Origin: Verrucosispora sioxanthis
GTDB taxonomy: Bacteria > Actinomycetota > Actinomycetes > Mycobacteriales > Micromonosporaceae
Reading direction: 5' to 3'
DNA: 64,000 bases
Assembly: GCF_010560025.1 (NCBI RefSeq)
Contig: NZ_SAIY01000005.1
Span: forward strand, 434,001-498,000
A program made the position numbers and the translations under genes. The notes under the pieces are model-generated. The model did not search any database, was not told the DNA's origin, and worked only from the letters and a program-made list of their open reading frames with translations. Below are positions 54,074 through 63,528 of the stretch, piece by piece. Position 1 is the first letter of the stretch; each line of letters begins with the position of its first letter.

Positions 54074-54835
54074 ATGGATCTCGGACTGACCGATCGGGTG
54101 TACCTGCTCACCGGCGCCTCCCGTGGGCTCGGATACGCCACCGCACAGTGCCTGGTGGCCGACGGCGCCCGGGTGGTGCTCTGCGCCCGGCACGCCGAAC
54201 CAATGGAGGCCGCCGTGACCGGCCTCGGCGGACCCGACCGGGCCGTCGGCATCACCGCCGACCTGGCGGACCCGGCGACACCCGAACGGTTGCTGACCAC
54301 CGCACAGCAGCACTTCGGCCGCGTCGACGGCGCTCTGGTCTCCGTCGGCGGACCGCCCGCCGGCAGTGCCGCGTCGGTCGCCGACGAGCAGTGGCGGCAG
54401 TCCTTCGAGACCGTCTTTCTCGGCAGCGTCCGCATGGTACGGGCGGTCGCCGCGGCACTGCCCGAGGGCGGCGCCATCGCGTTGGTGCTCTCCACCTCGG
54501 CGCGCGGCCCGGTGCCCGGGCTGGGCATCTCCAACGGCTTGCGGCCCGGCCTGGCCGGCGTCGCCAAGGACGTCGCCGACGAGTACGGCCCACGTGGCGT
54601 ACGGGTGGTCGGGCTACTGCCGGGTCGACTGCTGACCGACCGCAACCGGGAACTCTTCGCCGCCTCCGGCGACCCCGAACGGGCCCGGACCGAGGCGGAA
54701 GCCGCCATCCCGCTGCGCCGCATCGGTGACCCGGCGGAATTCGGCCGGGTCGCCGCCTTCGTGCTCTCCCCCGCGGCCAGCTACCTCACCGGCGTCACCG
54801 TTCCGGTCGACGGCGGCGCGCTGCGCGGCCTGTGA
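54074..54835 (+). CDS. Short-chain dehydrogenase/reductase lacking the usual YxxxK tyrosine
   Basis: A 253-residue SDR: the cofactor motif TGASRGLG (14-21), NNAG-like position replaced by VSVGGPPAG, and the C-terminal LTGVTVPVDGGAL. Where the catalytic YxxxK should be, the sequence reads GISNGLRPGLAGVAK, with Asn in place of Tyr while the Ser (STSARG) and Lys remain. This atypical group occurs in actinobacteria and may use another acid. The start has a CAGGAT hexamer 7 nt upstream. It overlaps mug by GTGA. Confidence 0.85.
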   Translation: MDLGLTDRVYLLTGASRGLGYATAQCLVADGARVVLCARHAEPMEAAVTGLGGPDRAVGITADLADPATPERLLTTAQQHFGRVDGALVSVGGPPAGSAASVADEQWRQSFETVFLGSVRMVRAVAAALPEGGAIALVLSTSARGPVPGLGISNGLRPGLAGVAKDVADEYGPRGVRVVGLLPGRLLTDRNRELFAASGDPERARTEAEAAIPLRRIGDPAEFGRVAAFVLSPAASYLTGVTVPVDGGALRGL

Positions 54836-55500
54836 CCGCCGGCCAGTCGCCCCGCGATCAGCGGGTCACCCCCACGAGCCCGTCACGGCCGGCACCGGCC
54901 ACCGACGGCAGGTCACCGAACCCGTCCCGGCCGAGGCCCGAGGAGCCACGACCGTACCCGCGCCCGAGCCGGGAGGAACTGGCCGCCGCAGCCGACAAGA
55001 CCATCCCGGACCTCATCGCCGTCGGGCTGGGCGTGCTCTTCGTCGGGATCAACCCGGGGCTGTGGTCGGCCGCGACCGGATGGCACTTCGCCCGCCCCGG
55101 CAACCGGTTCTGGCCGGCTCTGCACCGGGGCGGGTTCACCCCCCGGCTGCTGCACCCCAGCGAGCAGGACCAACTGCCGGCACTCGGGCTCGGCATCACC
55201 AACATGGTGGCCCGGGCCAGCGCCCGCGCCGACGAGTTGACCGCCGTCGAGCTGGTCGACGGCGCCCGGCAACTCACCGACAAGGTGGCCCGGTACCGGC
55301 CGCGCTGGGTCGCGGTGGTCGGGGTGACGGCGTACCGGATCGGCTTCGCCCGGCCGAAGGCGGGATTCGGGCCGCAACCGGAACAGCTGGCCGACGCCCG
55401 GCTGTGGGTGCTGCCCAACCCCAGCGGCCTGAACGCCCACTACACCCCGCAGACCCTCGGTGCCGCCTTCGCCGAACTCCACGCGGCCACCATCGAGTGA
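54832..55500 (+). CDS. mug: G/U mismatch-specific uracil-DNA glycosylase
   Basis: A 222-residue base-excision repair enzyme removing uracil from G/U mispairs. After a disordered Pro/Arg-rich 50-residue N-tail come the two family motifs: FVGINPGLWSA (water-activating Asn) and VLPNPSGLNAHYT (DNA-intercalating loop), with FARPGNRFWPAL between them. The N-tail is longer than in E. coli Mug; an internal start is possible but none is well placed. The GTG start overlaps the SDR stop. Confidence 0.9.
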   Translation: MTAGQSPRDQRVTPTSPSRPAPATDGRSPNPSRPRPEEPRPYPRPSREELAAAADKTIPDLIAVGLGVLFVGINPGLWSAATGWHFARPGNRFWPALHRGGFTPRLLHPSEQDQLPALGLGITNMVARASARADELTAVELVDGARQLTDKVARYRPRWVAVVGVTAYRIGFARPKAGFGPQPEQLADARLWVLPNPSGLNAHYTPQTLGAAFAELHAATIE

Positions 55501-55521
55501 GCGGCGATTCGACCAGCAGCC

Positions 55522-57510
55522 TCAGTTGGCGGCGGCGGGCGGCATGGCCTCGTCGGCGATGTACTCCCGGGTGGGAATGACCACCGGTTCCGGCCCGGTG
55601 GCGTCGGCGTACGGACTCGGCGAATCAGCCACCGCGAACTGGGTGCGGTACAGCTCGGCGTAGAGGCCACCGACCGCGACCAGCTCGTCGTGGCGGCCCC
55701 GCTCCACGATGCGGCCGTCGTCGAGGACCAGGATCTGGTCGGCGTCCCGGACGGTGGACAGGCGGTGGGCGATCACCAGAGCGGTACGCCCGGTCAACGC
55801 CACCGACAGTGCCCGTTGCACCGCCGCCTCGCTCTCCGAATCGAGGTGGGCGGTGGCCTCGTCGAGGATCACGATCGACGGTGCCTTGAGCAGCAGCCGG
55901 GCGATGGCGATGCGCTGCTTCTCGCCACCGGAGAAGCGGTATCCACGCTCGCCGACGGTGGTGTCGAGCCCGTCCGGCAGCGACCTGACCAGGTCGGCGA
56001 CCTGCGCCCCGGCCAGCGCCGCCCACAGCTCGTCATCGGTGGCGTCCGGCTTGGCGTAGCGCAGATTCTCCGCGATGGTCTCGTGGAACAGGTGCGAATC
56101 CTGGGTGACCACGCCGATCTCGTCGCGCAACGAGTCGAGCCGGGCATCGCGGACATCGACCCCGCCGACGAGCACCTGCCCGTCGGTGACGTCGTAGATG
56201 CGGGAGATCAGCATGGACAGCGTGGACTTGCCGGCACCGGAGGGCCCGACCAGCGCCACCATCTGCCCCGGCTCTACGCTGAACGAGACGCCCTTGAGCA
56301 CCGGTTCGTTGACCGTACGATCCAGGGCGGCGACCTCCTCCAACGACGCGAGCGAGATCTCCGCGGCGCTCGGGTAGCGGAACCGGACGTCCCGGAACTC
56401 GACGGTCCCCGCGCCCTCGGGGATCCGCACCGCGTCGGGGCGTTCCTTGATGCCCGGTTGCAGGTCGAGCACTTCGAAGACCCGGTCGAACGAGACGAGC
56501 GCGCTCATCACGTCCACCCGGACGTTGCTCAGCGCGGTGAGCGGGCCGTAGAGGCGGGTGAGCAGCAGCGCGAGGGTCACCACGGTGCCGGCGCTGACCT
56601 GGCCGCTGACCGCGAGCCAGCCGCCGAGGCCGTAGGTCAGGGCCTGCGCCAGCGAGGCCACCAGCAGCATGGCCACGAAGAAGGTCCGCGAGTACATCGC
56701 GGAGGTGATGCCGATGTCGCGGACCCGTTCGGCGCGGGCGGCGAAGCGGGCCGCCTCGGCGTCGGGTCGACCGAAGAGCTTCACCAGCAACGCGCCGGCC
56801 ACCCCGAACCGCTCGGTCATCGTCGCGTTCATCTTGGCGTCGAGGTTGTACGACTCGCGGGTGATCTCGGCCAGCCGCCGGCCCACCCGGCGCGCCGGAA
56901 TGATGAACACCGGCAGCAGGACCAGTGAGAGCGCCGTGATCTGCCAGGAGAGGGTGAACATCACCGCGGCGGTGAGGACCAGTTGGATCACGTTGCTGAC
57001 CACGCCCGACAACGTCGAGGTGAACGCCCGCTGGGCCCCCATCACGTCGTTGTTGAGCCGGCTGACCAACGCACCGGTCTGCGTCCGGGTGAAGAACTGC
57101 AGCGGCATCCGCTGCACGTGGTCGTAGACGCGGGTACGCAGGTCGAGGATGATGCCTTCGCCGATGCGGGCCGAATACCACCGTTGGGCCAGCGACAGGA
57201 GAGCGTCGGCGACCGCGAGCGCGGCGATGAACAGGGCCAGCCGGGTCACCAGTGCCCCGGCCTCGGCGCCACCCCGGGTGATCGCGTCGATCACGTCGCC
57301 GGCCAGCAGCGGGGTCGCCACCCCGATCACCGCGGCGACGATAACGGTGAGCAGGAAGACGACGATGTCGCGCCGGTAGGGGTGGGCGAATGCGACGATC
57401 CGGCGGGCGACACCGCGCTTGAGCCGGTGCGCGGAGATGTCGTCCTGGCTGCGCATCGAGCGGAGCATGCTCCAACCGCCCATGCCGCCAGCGGCCATGT
57501 GGTTGGACAC
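55522..57510 (-). CDS. ABC exporter, fused membrane and ATPase domains (type IV)
   Basis: A 662-residue half-transporter. Six transmembrane helices (about 40-340, starting IVVFLLTVIVAAVIGVATPL) are followed by the ATPase domain with Walker A GPSGAGKST, Q-loop VTQDSHLFHET, signature FSGGEKQRIAIA, Walker B ILDEATAHLD and the His switch. It works as a homodimer or heterodimer; the substrate (drug, lipid or peptide) is unknown. I chose GTG 57510 because GGAGG lies 5 nt upstream; the GTG at 57516 overlaps that ribosome site. Confidence 0.92.
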   Translation of the reverse strand: MSNHMAAGGMGGWSMLRSMRSQDDISAHRLKRGVARRIVAFAHPYRRDIVVFLLTVIVAAVIGVATPLLAGDVIDAITRGGAEAGALVTRLALFIAALAVADALLSLAQRWYSARIGEGIILDLRTRVYDHVQRMPLQFFTRTQTGALVSRLNNDVMGAQRAFTSTLSGVVSNVIQLVLTAAVMFTLSWQITALSLVLLPVFIIPARRVGRRLAEITRESYNLDAKMNATMTERFGVAGALLVKLFGRPDAEAARFAARAERVRDIGITSAMYSRTFFVAMLLVASLAQALTYGLGGWLAVSGQVSAGTVVTLALLLTRLYGPLTALSNVRVDVMSALVSFDRVFEVLDLQPGIKERPDAVRIPEGAGTVEFRDVRFRYPSAAEISLASLEEVAALDRTVNEPVLKGVSFSVEPGQMVALVGPSGAGKSTLSMLISRIYDVTDGQVLVGGVDVRDARLDSLRDEIGVVTQDSHLFHETIAENLRYAKPDATDDELWAALAGAQVADLVRSLPDGLDTTVGERGYRFSGGEKQRIAIARLLLKAPSIVILDEATAHLDSESEAAVQRALSVALTGRTALVIAHRLSTVRDADQILVLDDGRIVERGRHDELVAVGGLYAELYRTQFAVADSPSPYADATGPEPVVIPTREYIADEAMPPAAAN

Positions 57511-57608
57511 GCTCACCTCCGGGTCGGGACGTCGTACACCGTCGGGTCAATTCTCCCGACGCCTACGACAACCACGCGAGTAACCCGGATCTTCCCGAAC
57601 GGTCCTTA

Positions 57609-58376
57609 CTATTCGCCCCGTCCGGCAAGATCCCGCAGTCGGCGCGTCTGCGCCTCCCGCTCGGCGCGCTGCTGCTCGGCGTGGGTACGCCCGGCGGCGC
57701 CGGTGAGCAGCGCCTTGATCTCGACGACGGCGTCCCGGCTGGGGGCGAGCAGCCCAGCGGTCAGGTCACGCACCGCGTCGTCCAACTCGACGGCGGGAAC
57801 CACGAGCGTGGCCAGCCCGATCCGGTCGGCCTCGGCGGCGTCCATCCGCCGCCCGGTGGTGCAGATCTCCAGCGCGCGGGCGTAGCCGACCAACTCGACC
57901 AGGCGCTTGGTGCCGGCCAGGTCGGGCACCAGCCCCAAGGTCGCCTCGGCCATGGCGAACTTCGCATCATCGGCCAGCACCCGCAGGTCACAGGCGAGGG
58001 CGAGTTGGAAACCGGCACCGATGGCGTGCCCCTGGACGGCGGCGACCGAGATGACGTCCGGGCGGTGCAGCCAGGTGAATCCGCCCTGATATTCGGCGAT
58101 CCGGTCGGCGCACTCCTGCTCCGACAGGGTGGTCAGCTCGGCGAAGGAACCCGGCCCGGAGGCGCCGGCCACCGCCAGGTCGAGACCGGCGGAGAAGGCC
58201 CGCCCCTCGCCGCGTACCACGACCACGCGCACGTCACCGGGAAGCTCCCGGGAGAATTCGCTCATCGCGCGCCACATCGCCGGGGTCTGCGCGTTGAGCA
58301 CGTCGGGCCGGCACAGGGTGACCGTGGCAACCGGCCCGTCGCATTCCAGCCGGACCCCGGTCGCCTCGGCGGTCAC
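57609..58376 (-). CDS. Enoyl-CoA hydratase/isomerase family protein
   Basis: A 255-residue crotonase-fold enzyme for beta-oxidation or related acyl-CoA chemistry. The oxyanion-hole segments AFSAGLDLAV and VQGHAIGAGFQLALACDLRV are present. The second catalytic acid position falls in AEATLGLVPDLAG, with Asp rather than the usual Glu, so hydratase activity is uncertain. It corresponds by position to Rv1472 (echA12). The start is inferred at GTG 58376; no clear ribosome site is seen, and the frame is open further upstream. Confidence 0.87.
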   Translation of the reverse strand: MTAEATGVRLECDGPVATVTLCRPDVLNAQTPAMWRAMSEFSRELPGDVRVVVVRGEGRAFSAGLDLAVAGASGPGSFAELTTLSEQECADRIAEYQGGFTWLHRPDVISVAAVQGHAIGAGFQLALACDLRVLADDAKFAMAEATLGLVPDLAGTKRLVELVGYARALEICTTGRRMDAAEADRIGLATLVVPAVELDDAVRDLTAGLLAPSRDAVVEIKALLTGAAGRTHAEQQRAEREAQTRRLRDLAGRGE

Positions 58377-58434
58377 CGGGCGGCCCGGGTCGCGGTGGTG
58401 GTGGCGGTGCTGCTGAACGACGCTGACGGGCGGG

Positions 58435-58662
58435 TCACGCCTTCTTGCGGCGCCGGGCGCCGCCGCGCTGCCGCAGCTGCACCCCGGACTCGGTGAGTAC
58501 GCGGTGGATGAACCCGTACGATCGCCCGGTCGAGGCCGCGAGCGCCCGGATGCTCTCGCCTCCGGTGTACCGCTTGACGAGGTCCTTCGCGAGCGTCTGA
58601 CGCTCGGCTCCGACGATCCGGCGACCCTTCTCAGTGCTGGTGGCTGTGCCAGTGGCTGCCAT
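58435..58662 (-). CDS. Small helix-turn-helix protein
   Basis: A 75-residue basic protein. RQTLAKDLVKRYTGGESIRA, then STGRSYGFIHRVLTESGV, forms a Trp/Cys-free helix-turn-helix like resolvase/homeodomain-type DNA-binding units, and the C-terminus is GGARRRKKA. Nearly identical small proteins are conserved across actinobacteria. It is probably a nucleoid-associated or regulatory DNA-binding protein. It lies between ABC-F and the enoyl-CoA hydratase on the same strand. Confidence 0.85.
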   Translation of the reverse strand: MAATGTATSTEKGRRIVGAERQTLAKDLVKRYTGGESIRALAASTGRSYGFIHRVLTESGVQLRQRGGARRRKKA

Positions 58663-58808
58663 GCTGTGTCCTCACGTCCCAGACTGTGCGGTTCGGATAC
58701 GGTCCCACCTATTAGACCGTCTCGAACGATCATGCGCCAGATATCAACTATTCGCCAACCGACACGCTATGCAGTGTCAGCTTCCCGATAGGTGATGGCG
58801 CCGCCGGC

Positions 58809-60413
58809 TCAGGCCAGCTCGACCAGTTCCAGCAGGTCGTCGCTCCAGGCGTCCTCGTCGCCGTCGGGCAGCAGGATCGCCCGGTCCGGCTTGAGCGCGA
58901 GGACCGCGCCCGGGTCGTGCGTGACCAGCACGATCGCGCCCGGATAGCGGGCGATGGCGTCGAGCACCTGCTCCCGGCTCACCGGGTCCAGGTTGTTCGT
59001 CGGCTCGTCGAGCAGCAGCACGTTGGCACCGGAACAGACCAGGGTCGACAGCGCCAACCGGGTCTTCTCGCCACCGGAGAGCACCCCGGCGGGCTTGTCG
59101 ACGTCCTCGCCGGAGAAGAGGAAGGCGCCCAGGATCTTCCGCAGCTCGGTGTCGGTCTGCTCGACCGCCGCCGCCCGCATGTTCTCCAGCACGGTCCGGT
59201 CCACGTCAAGCGTCTCGTGCTCCTGGGCGTAGTAGCCCAGTCGCAGACCGTGACCGGGGCGCACCTCGCCGGTGTCCGGCTCCAGCAGACCGCCGAGCAT
59301 CCGCAACAGGGTGGTCTTGCCGGCGCCGTTGAGCCCGAGGATGGCCACCCGGGAGCCCCGGTCCACCGCCACGCTCACGTCGGTGAAGATCTCCAACGAG
59401 CCGTACGACTTGGACAGCCCGGTCGCGGTCAGCGGCGTCTTGCCGCACGGCGCCGGTGCGGGGAACCGCACCTTCGCCACCTTGTCGGCGACGCGTACCT
59501 CCTCCAGGCCGGACATCAGCCGTTCCGCGCGACGGGCCATGTTCTGCGCGGCAACCGTCTTGGTGGCCTTGGCCCGCATCTTGTCGGCCTGGGCCATCAG
59601 CGCGCCGGCCTTCTTCTCGGCGTTGGCCCGCTCCCGGCGACGACGCCGCTCGTCGGTCTCCCGCGCCTCCAGGTACGCCTTCCAGCCCAGGTTGTAGACG
59701 TCGACCACGCTGCGGGTGGCGTCCAGGAACCAAACCTTGTTGACCACCGACTCCAGCAGGTCGCCGTCGTGGGAGATCACGATCAGGCCGCCCTTGTGGT
59801 TGGCGAGGAAACCCCGCAACCAGGTGATCGAGTCGGCGTCGAGGTGGTTGGTCGGCTCGTCCAGCAACAGGATGCCGCCGCCGTTCTCGCCGGCGTCCCG
59901 GAACAGGATCCGGGCCAGCTCGATGCGGCGACGCTGACCGCCGGAAAGGGTGCCGATGGTCTGCGCCAGGGCCCGCTCGGGCAGCCCCAGGTTCGCGCAG
60001 ATGCGGGCCGCCTCGGCCTCGGCCGCGTACCCGCCGAGCGCGGCGAACTGATCCTCAAGCGCGCCGTAGCGGCGCACCAGGCGCTCGTCGGCGTCCTCGG
60101 CGAGCCGCGCCTCCAGCTCCTTCATCCCGGCCATCAGCGCGTCCAGGCCGCGAGCGGAGAGCACCCGGTCCCGGCCGGTGACGTCCAGGTCGCCGGTACG
60201 CGGGTCCTGCGGCAGGTAGCCGACGGCGCTGCGCCGGTCGACCTGCCCGGCGTACGGCTGGCCCTCCCCGGCGAGCACCTTCAGCGTGGTGGTCTTGCCG
60301 GCGCCGTTGCGCCCGACCAGGCCGATCCGGTCACCGGGCTGCACCCGCAGCGTGGTGTCGGACAGCAGGATCCGGGCTCCGGCGCGCAGTTCCAGGCCGG
60401 TGGCAGTGATCAT
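58809..60413 (-). CDS. ABC-F family ATP-binding protein (ribosome-associated type)
   Basis: A 534-residue protein with two ATPase domains and no membrane segments. Walker A motifs are GRNGAGKTT (about 36) and GLNGAGKTT (about 352). Signatures are LSGGQRRRIELA and LSGGEKTRLALS, with LLDEPTNHLD and LLDEPTNNLD following. The linker between domains (about 240-310; ERRRRRERANAEKKAGALMA) is the P-site tRNA interaction motif of EttA/Uup-like factors that ease ribosome stalling or give antibiotic resistance. It corresponds by position to Rv1473 in M. tuberculosis. Confidence 0.93.
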   Translation of the reverse strand: MITATGLELRAGARILLSDTTLRVQPGDRIGLVGRNGAGKTTTLKVLAGEGQPYAGQVDRRSAVGYLPQDPRTGDLDVTGRDRVLSARGLDALMAGMKELEARLAEDADERLVRRYGALEDQFAALGGYAAEAEAARICANLGLPERALAQTIGTLSGGQRRRIELARILFRDAGENGGGILLLDEPTNHLDADSITWLRGFLANHKGGLIVISHDGDLLESVVNKVWFLDATRSVVDVYNLGWKAYLEARETDERRRRRERANAEKKAGALMAQADKMRAKATKTVAAQNMARRAERLMSGLEEVRVADKVAKVRFPAPAPCGKTPLTATGLSKSYGSLEIFTDVSVAVDRGSRVAILGLNGAGKTTLLRMLGGLLEPDTGEVRPGHGLRLGYYAQEHETLDVDRTVLENMRAAAVEQTDTELRKILGAFLFSGEDVDKPAGVLSGGEKTRLALSTLVCSGANVLLLDEPTNNLDPVSREQVLDAIARYPGAIVLVTHDPGAVLALKPDRAILLPDGDEDAWSDDLLELVELA

Positions 60414-60645
60414 TTCCAGGTACTCGCTCTCGGGATCCGAAGGGCTGACTCAGGGCACACGAAAGCGCCGGCGGATCCACCAGACCCGTCGGCGCGGGGC
60501 GTTCAGCCTTCGCAGCGCAGCACGGCACCAAGTGTACCGGGCCCGGCGCGGTACCCCACGCGGATTACCGAGCAAGATCGTCGGGTACCGGATCGCCGAC
60601 CGGACCCGGTTCCGGCTAACGAGCCACTTACTGATCGGGGTCACC

Positions 60646-61554
60646 ATGGAGCTGAACGAGAACGCACGGATCGACACCAGTCAGGTGGAGGACCGGCGAG
60701 GCAGCGGCGGAGGCGGTGGGATGGGCATCCCCATCCCGATCGGCGGCGGGCGCGGCGGCATCGTCGGCATCGTCATCGCCGTACTGGTGGCCCTCGTCGG
60801 TGGCGGCTTCGGCCTGAACGCCATGACCGGCGGCGCGGAGCAGGGCGACAACACCGCGCTGGAACAGCGCTGCGCCGCCGAGAACGCGCTGGAGCAGCTC
60901 GACTGCCGCAACACCCTCTACGTCAACTCGATCCAGGCGTACTGGCGCACCGCCCTGCCGCAGGCGCTCGGCGAGCAGTACCAACCGACCCGCACCGTCT
61001 TCTTCAGCCAGGCCGTCAACACCGCCTGCGGCCAGGCCGACTCCGGCGTCGGCCCGTTCTACTGCCCCGCCGACTCGCTCGTCTACATCGACCTCTCCTT
61101 CTACGAGGTGCTCGCCACGCAACTCGGCGCCGAGGGCGAGTTCGCCCAGCCGTACGTGCTGGCCCACGAGTACGGCCACCACGTGCAGAACCTGCTCGGC
61201 ACCAACGAGCAGGTGCGCCGCCAGCAGCAGCGCGACCCCGGCAACGCCAACGACCTGTCGGTACGCCTGGAGTTGCAGGCCGACTGCTACGCCGGAGCCT
61301 GGGCCAAGAACGCCACCGGCACGGCCGACGACAGCGGCCAGAAGATCTTCACCAGCATCACCGAGCGGGACATCGCCGAGGCCATCGACACCGCCGAGGC
61401 CATCGGTGACGACGCCATCTCCAAGCGCGCCGACCGGCCGGTCAACCCGGAGGAGTTCACCCACGGCTCGTCGGAGCAGCGTAAGCAGTGGTTCAACCGG
61501 GGCTACGACAGCGGCGACCCGGCCTCCTGCGACACCTTCAGCGGCGCGGTCTGA
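60646..61554 (+). CDS. Neutral zinc metallopeptidase (YpfJ family)
   Basis: A 302-residue membrane-anchored protease. A cytoplasmic Gly-rich N-tail leads to one helix (GIVGIVIAVLVALVGGGFGL, about 38-58) and an outside catalytic domain with zinc motif LAHEYGHHVQ (His174, Glu175, His178) and later ELQADCYAGAWA (third ligand). Four cysteines are likely paired. Targets are unknown. ATG 60646 (MELNENARID) lies within a long open frame; no strong ribosome site is close. It ends before a perfect palindromic terminator. Confidence 0.9.
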   Translation: MELNENARIDTSQVEDRRGSGGGGGMGIPIPIGGGRGGIVGIVIAVLVALVGGGFGLNAMTGGAEQGDNTALEQRCAAENALEQLDCRNTLYVNSIQAYWRTALPQALGEQYQPTRTVFFSQAVNTACGQADSGVGPFYCPADSLVYIDLSFYEVLATQLGAEGEFAQPYVLAHEYGHHVQNLLGTNEQVRRQQQRDPGNANDLSVRLELQADCYAGAWAKNATGTADDSGQKIFTSITERDIAEAIDTAEAIGDDAISKRADRPVNPEEFTHGSSEQRKQWFNRGYDSGDPASCDTFSGAV

Positions 61555-61570
61555 CGAAGCGGCACGCCGC

Positions 61571-61596
61571 GGGCCCGGTCACCGGTGACCGGGCCC
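61571..61596. terminator. Palindromic terminator, metallopeptidase/acVLRF1
   Basis: gggcccggtcacc and its exact inverse form a 26-bp perfect palindrome between convergent genes. Confidence 0.75.
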
Positions 61597-61633
61597 ACAG
61601 CCGTACTACGCGCCCTCTCCGCCGGGCCGGGCG

Positions 61634-62295
61634 CTAGCGGCTGCCTTCCGGCTGCGGTTCGCGGACCAGGATGCGAACCGCCCGGGCGGCGGTCACCGCG
61701 GCCAGCAGCACCGCGTGTCGAGGTTCGGGGACGTCGAGCAGACGGTCGGCGCGCAGTGCGGCCAGCGGGGCGAGTCGACGGTCGGCCAGCACGGTGTCCA
61801 CGGCCCGCCGGTCCCCGCCGGCGATCAGCGCGTCGAGCCGGTCGGCCGCCGGCAGCAGCAGCCGGACGGCCAACTCGACGGCGTCGGCCAGCGCCGCCTT
61901 GGTCTGGTTGTCCCGGCGGCGGGCGAAACGCTGCTGCGACCAACCACCGGCGGCGGTACGTCCCTGCACGTAGCGGGTGTCCACCTTGTGCACCGGCAGC
62001 CGCTCCCCCTCCGCGATGCCCACCGCCACCGCGCCCTTGCGGACCAGCAGCAGCCCGAGCCGGTGCGGCAGGGTGACCGCCGCCACGAAACCCGCCAGAT
62101 CGGTGGCGGGCGACGAGCCCGGGGCGCGTGCAGTTCGGCGGTGGCACCGTCCGGAGCGGACAGCAGCAGGCCGTACCCGTGCGCGCTGACGGTGGGCGGG
62201 CCGTGCCGGTCGGCGAAGCCGGCGACCCAGCGGGCGACGCGGTCCGGATCGACCTCCACCCACCGGCCGCCCCCGGCGGCGGGTCGGCTGCTCAT
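61634..62295 (-). pseudogene. acVLRF1-family peptidyl-tRNA hydrolase, one frame break
   Basis: The repaired length is about 220 residues. N-terminal RWVEVDPDRVARWVAGFADR and GYGLLLSAPDGATAELHAPP join GSSPATDLAGFVAA, then GLLLVRKGAVAVGIAEGE and RYVQGRTAAGGWSQQRFARR. The central KVDTRYVQGRTAAGGWSQQR is the signature of bacterial VLRF1/Vms1-like release factors, with the catalytic Gln, which free peptides from stalled 50S-tRNA complexes. One G is missing in the run at 62121-62124. ATG 62295 begins MSSRPAAGGG. The break is probably an error. It is near ABC-F, another ribosome-rescue-type gene. Confidence 0.78.
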
Positions 62296-62325
62296 CACCC
62301 GACCGTACGGCACGGGTGGCCCGGT

Positions 62326-63047
62326 TCAGCCACCGAGGAGCATGCCGACGGCGAGCACGGTGATGATGGCGCTGGACAGCAGCGCGGTGACCAGCCGACC
62401 ACGATCGCTGGTGAGCACCCGCCCGATCAGCGAGCCACCCCCGGCGATCAGCAGCTGCCAACTGGCCGAGGCGAGGAACACCCCGAGGGTGAACACCACC
62501 GCGACGGCGGTGCCGGAGCCGCCCAGGTCGGCCCGGCCGAGCACCAACGCCGTGAAGTAGACGATGGTGGCCGGGTTGAGCAGGGTCAGCGCGAGGATCC
62601 CGACAAACGCCCGGGTCGGCGTGTCCAACCCACGCCGTACCGATGCCGGACCGGACCCCGGCCCGGCCGCGACGGCCGCCGACCGGTCCGGGCCACCCAC
62701 CGACGAGACGGCCGGGACGCCCGGCGTCGGCGCGTGGTTCGAGCACCGGCGTGGGCCGGGCACCCGCAGGGCGCGCCAGGCGCCGTGGGCGGCGAGGGCG
62801 AGCAGCACCGTCGCGCCGACCAGTCGCAGCGGCCCGGCGACCGGAGCCAGCCAACCCGCGACCACCGCGCCGCCGAGCGCCGCGACACCGGCGTAGATCC
62901 CGTCGGCGGTGGCCACCCGAGCGCGGCGGCCGCACCGACCCGGAACGAGGTCCGGGCGGTGAGCCCGAGGATGAGCACGGCGATCGCGCCGACCGGGACG
63001 GCCACGCCGTAGCCGGCGACCAGACCGGCGAGGAACGCGCCGGTCAC
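62326..63047 (-). pseudogene. LysE-family exporter, one frame break
   Basis: The repaired length is about 240 residues with six hydrophobic segments: VTGAFLAGLVAGYGVAVPVG and AIAVLILGLTARTSFRVGAA, then TADGIYAGVAALGGAVVA, and after a polar loop LALTLLNPATIVYFTALVLG. The NP in the fifth helix and the PVG/G-rich first helix are LysE/RhtB features (amino acid or small-solute export). One C is missing at 62916-62918 (GGGG read as GGG on the coding strand), which splits the protein after AAALG. GTG 63047 is a provisional start. Confidence 0.75.
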
Positions 63048-63293
63048 GACCGACGCCGTGGCGAGACGCGGCCCGGCGCGAGCCGCTGTCGACGCGCGGC
63101 GGTGGCCACGGCGACAGGACACAGCTTTTTCGGGTACGCCTCACTCACCGCGCCATCTTCCGGGCCCGGCTGCGGCGACGCCACGGATTATCGACAGAGC
63201 AGCACGCCCTCTCCCGTCCGGCGATCGATCAGGGCTCGCTACCGCGACCCGTGGCGGACCGCCGCACGCCCGGCACCTCTACCCCTGCCGAGG

Positions 63294-63360
63294 CTGTCGA
63301 GCTGAACCGTCGGCGTCAAGCGGGGCCTGGGGTGATGCGTCTGCGCTCTCAGCTCGACAG
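63294..63360. repeat. 67-bp palindromic intergenic element, copy type 4
   Basis: ctgtcgagctga (63294-63305) and tcagctcgacag (63349-63360) are perfect 12-bp inverted arms around a 43-nt centre. The total length is again in the 61-68 bp class shown by the three other palindromes. Confidence 0.7.
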
Positions 63361-63473
63361 CGCCGGGACCACCACCATCAACCGGGGTCGACCCACTGGA
63401 CGGGTCGCCGCGCGGCAACGATAACTCCGGGCAATCCGACCGTGGTGGCACGGCGGCGGACGGGTGAGTCACG

Positions 63474-63506
63474 TCGGGCGCGGCACCCGGTGGATGCCGC
63501 GCCCGA
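63474..63506 (-). terminator. Hairpin terminator after sufT
   Basis: tcgggcgcggca (63474-63485) pairs perfectly with tgccgcgcccga (63495-63506) around a 9-nt loop, 22 bp downstream of the sufT stop. Confidence 0.8.
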
Positions 63507-63528
63507 GGCAGACTGCCCGGAGGAGCCG

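Larger units (their letters stand above)
63048..63528. other. 481-bp intergenic region before the suf genes
   Basis: Apart from a palindromic element (63294-63360) and the sufT terminator (63474-63506), I see no gene. It holds the LysE promoter region near 63050-63150. Confidence 0.5.

Noticed and set aside
51794..54835. A single 1013-codon fusion of the TIGR04222 protein, DUF692 region and SDR
   Set aside because: The frame only appears continuous because two one-base losses put unrelated segments in line; the middle is the shadow of the DUF692 gene and the ATGA overlaps support separate genes.
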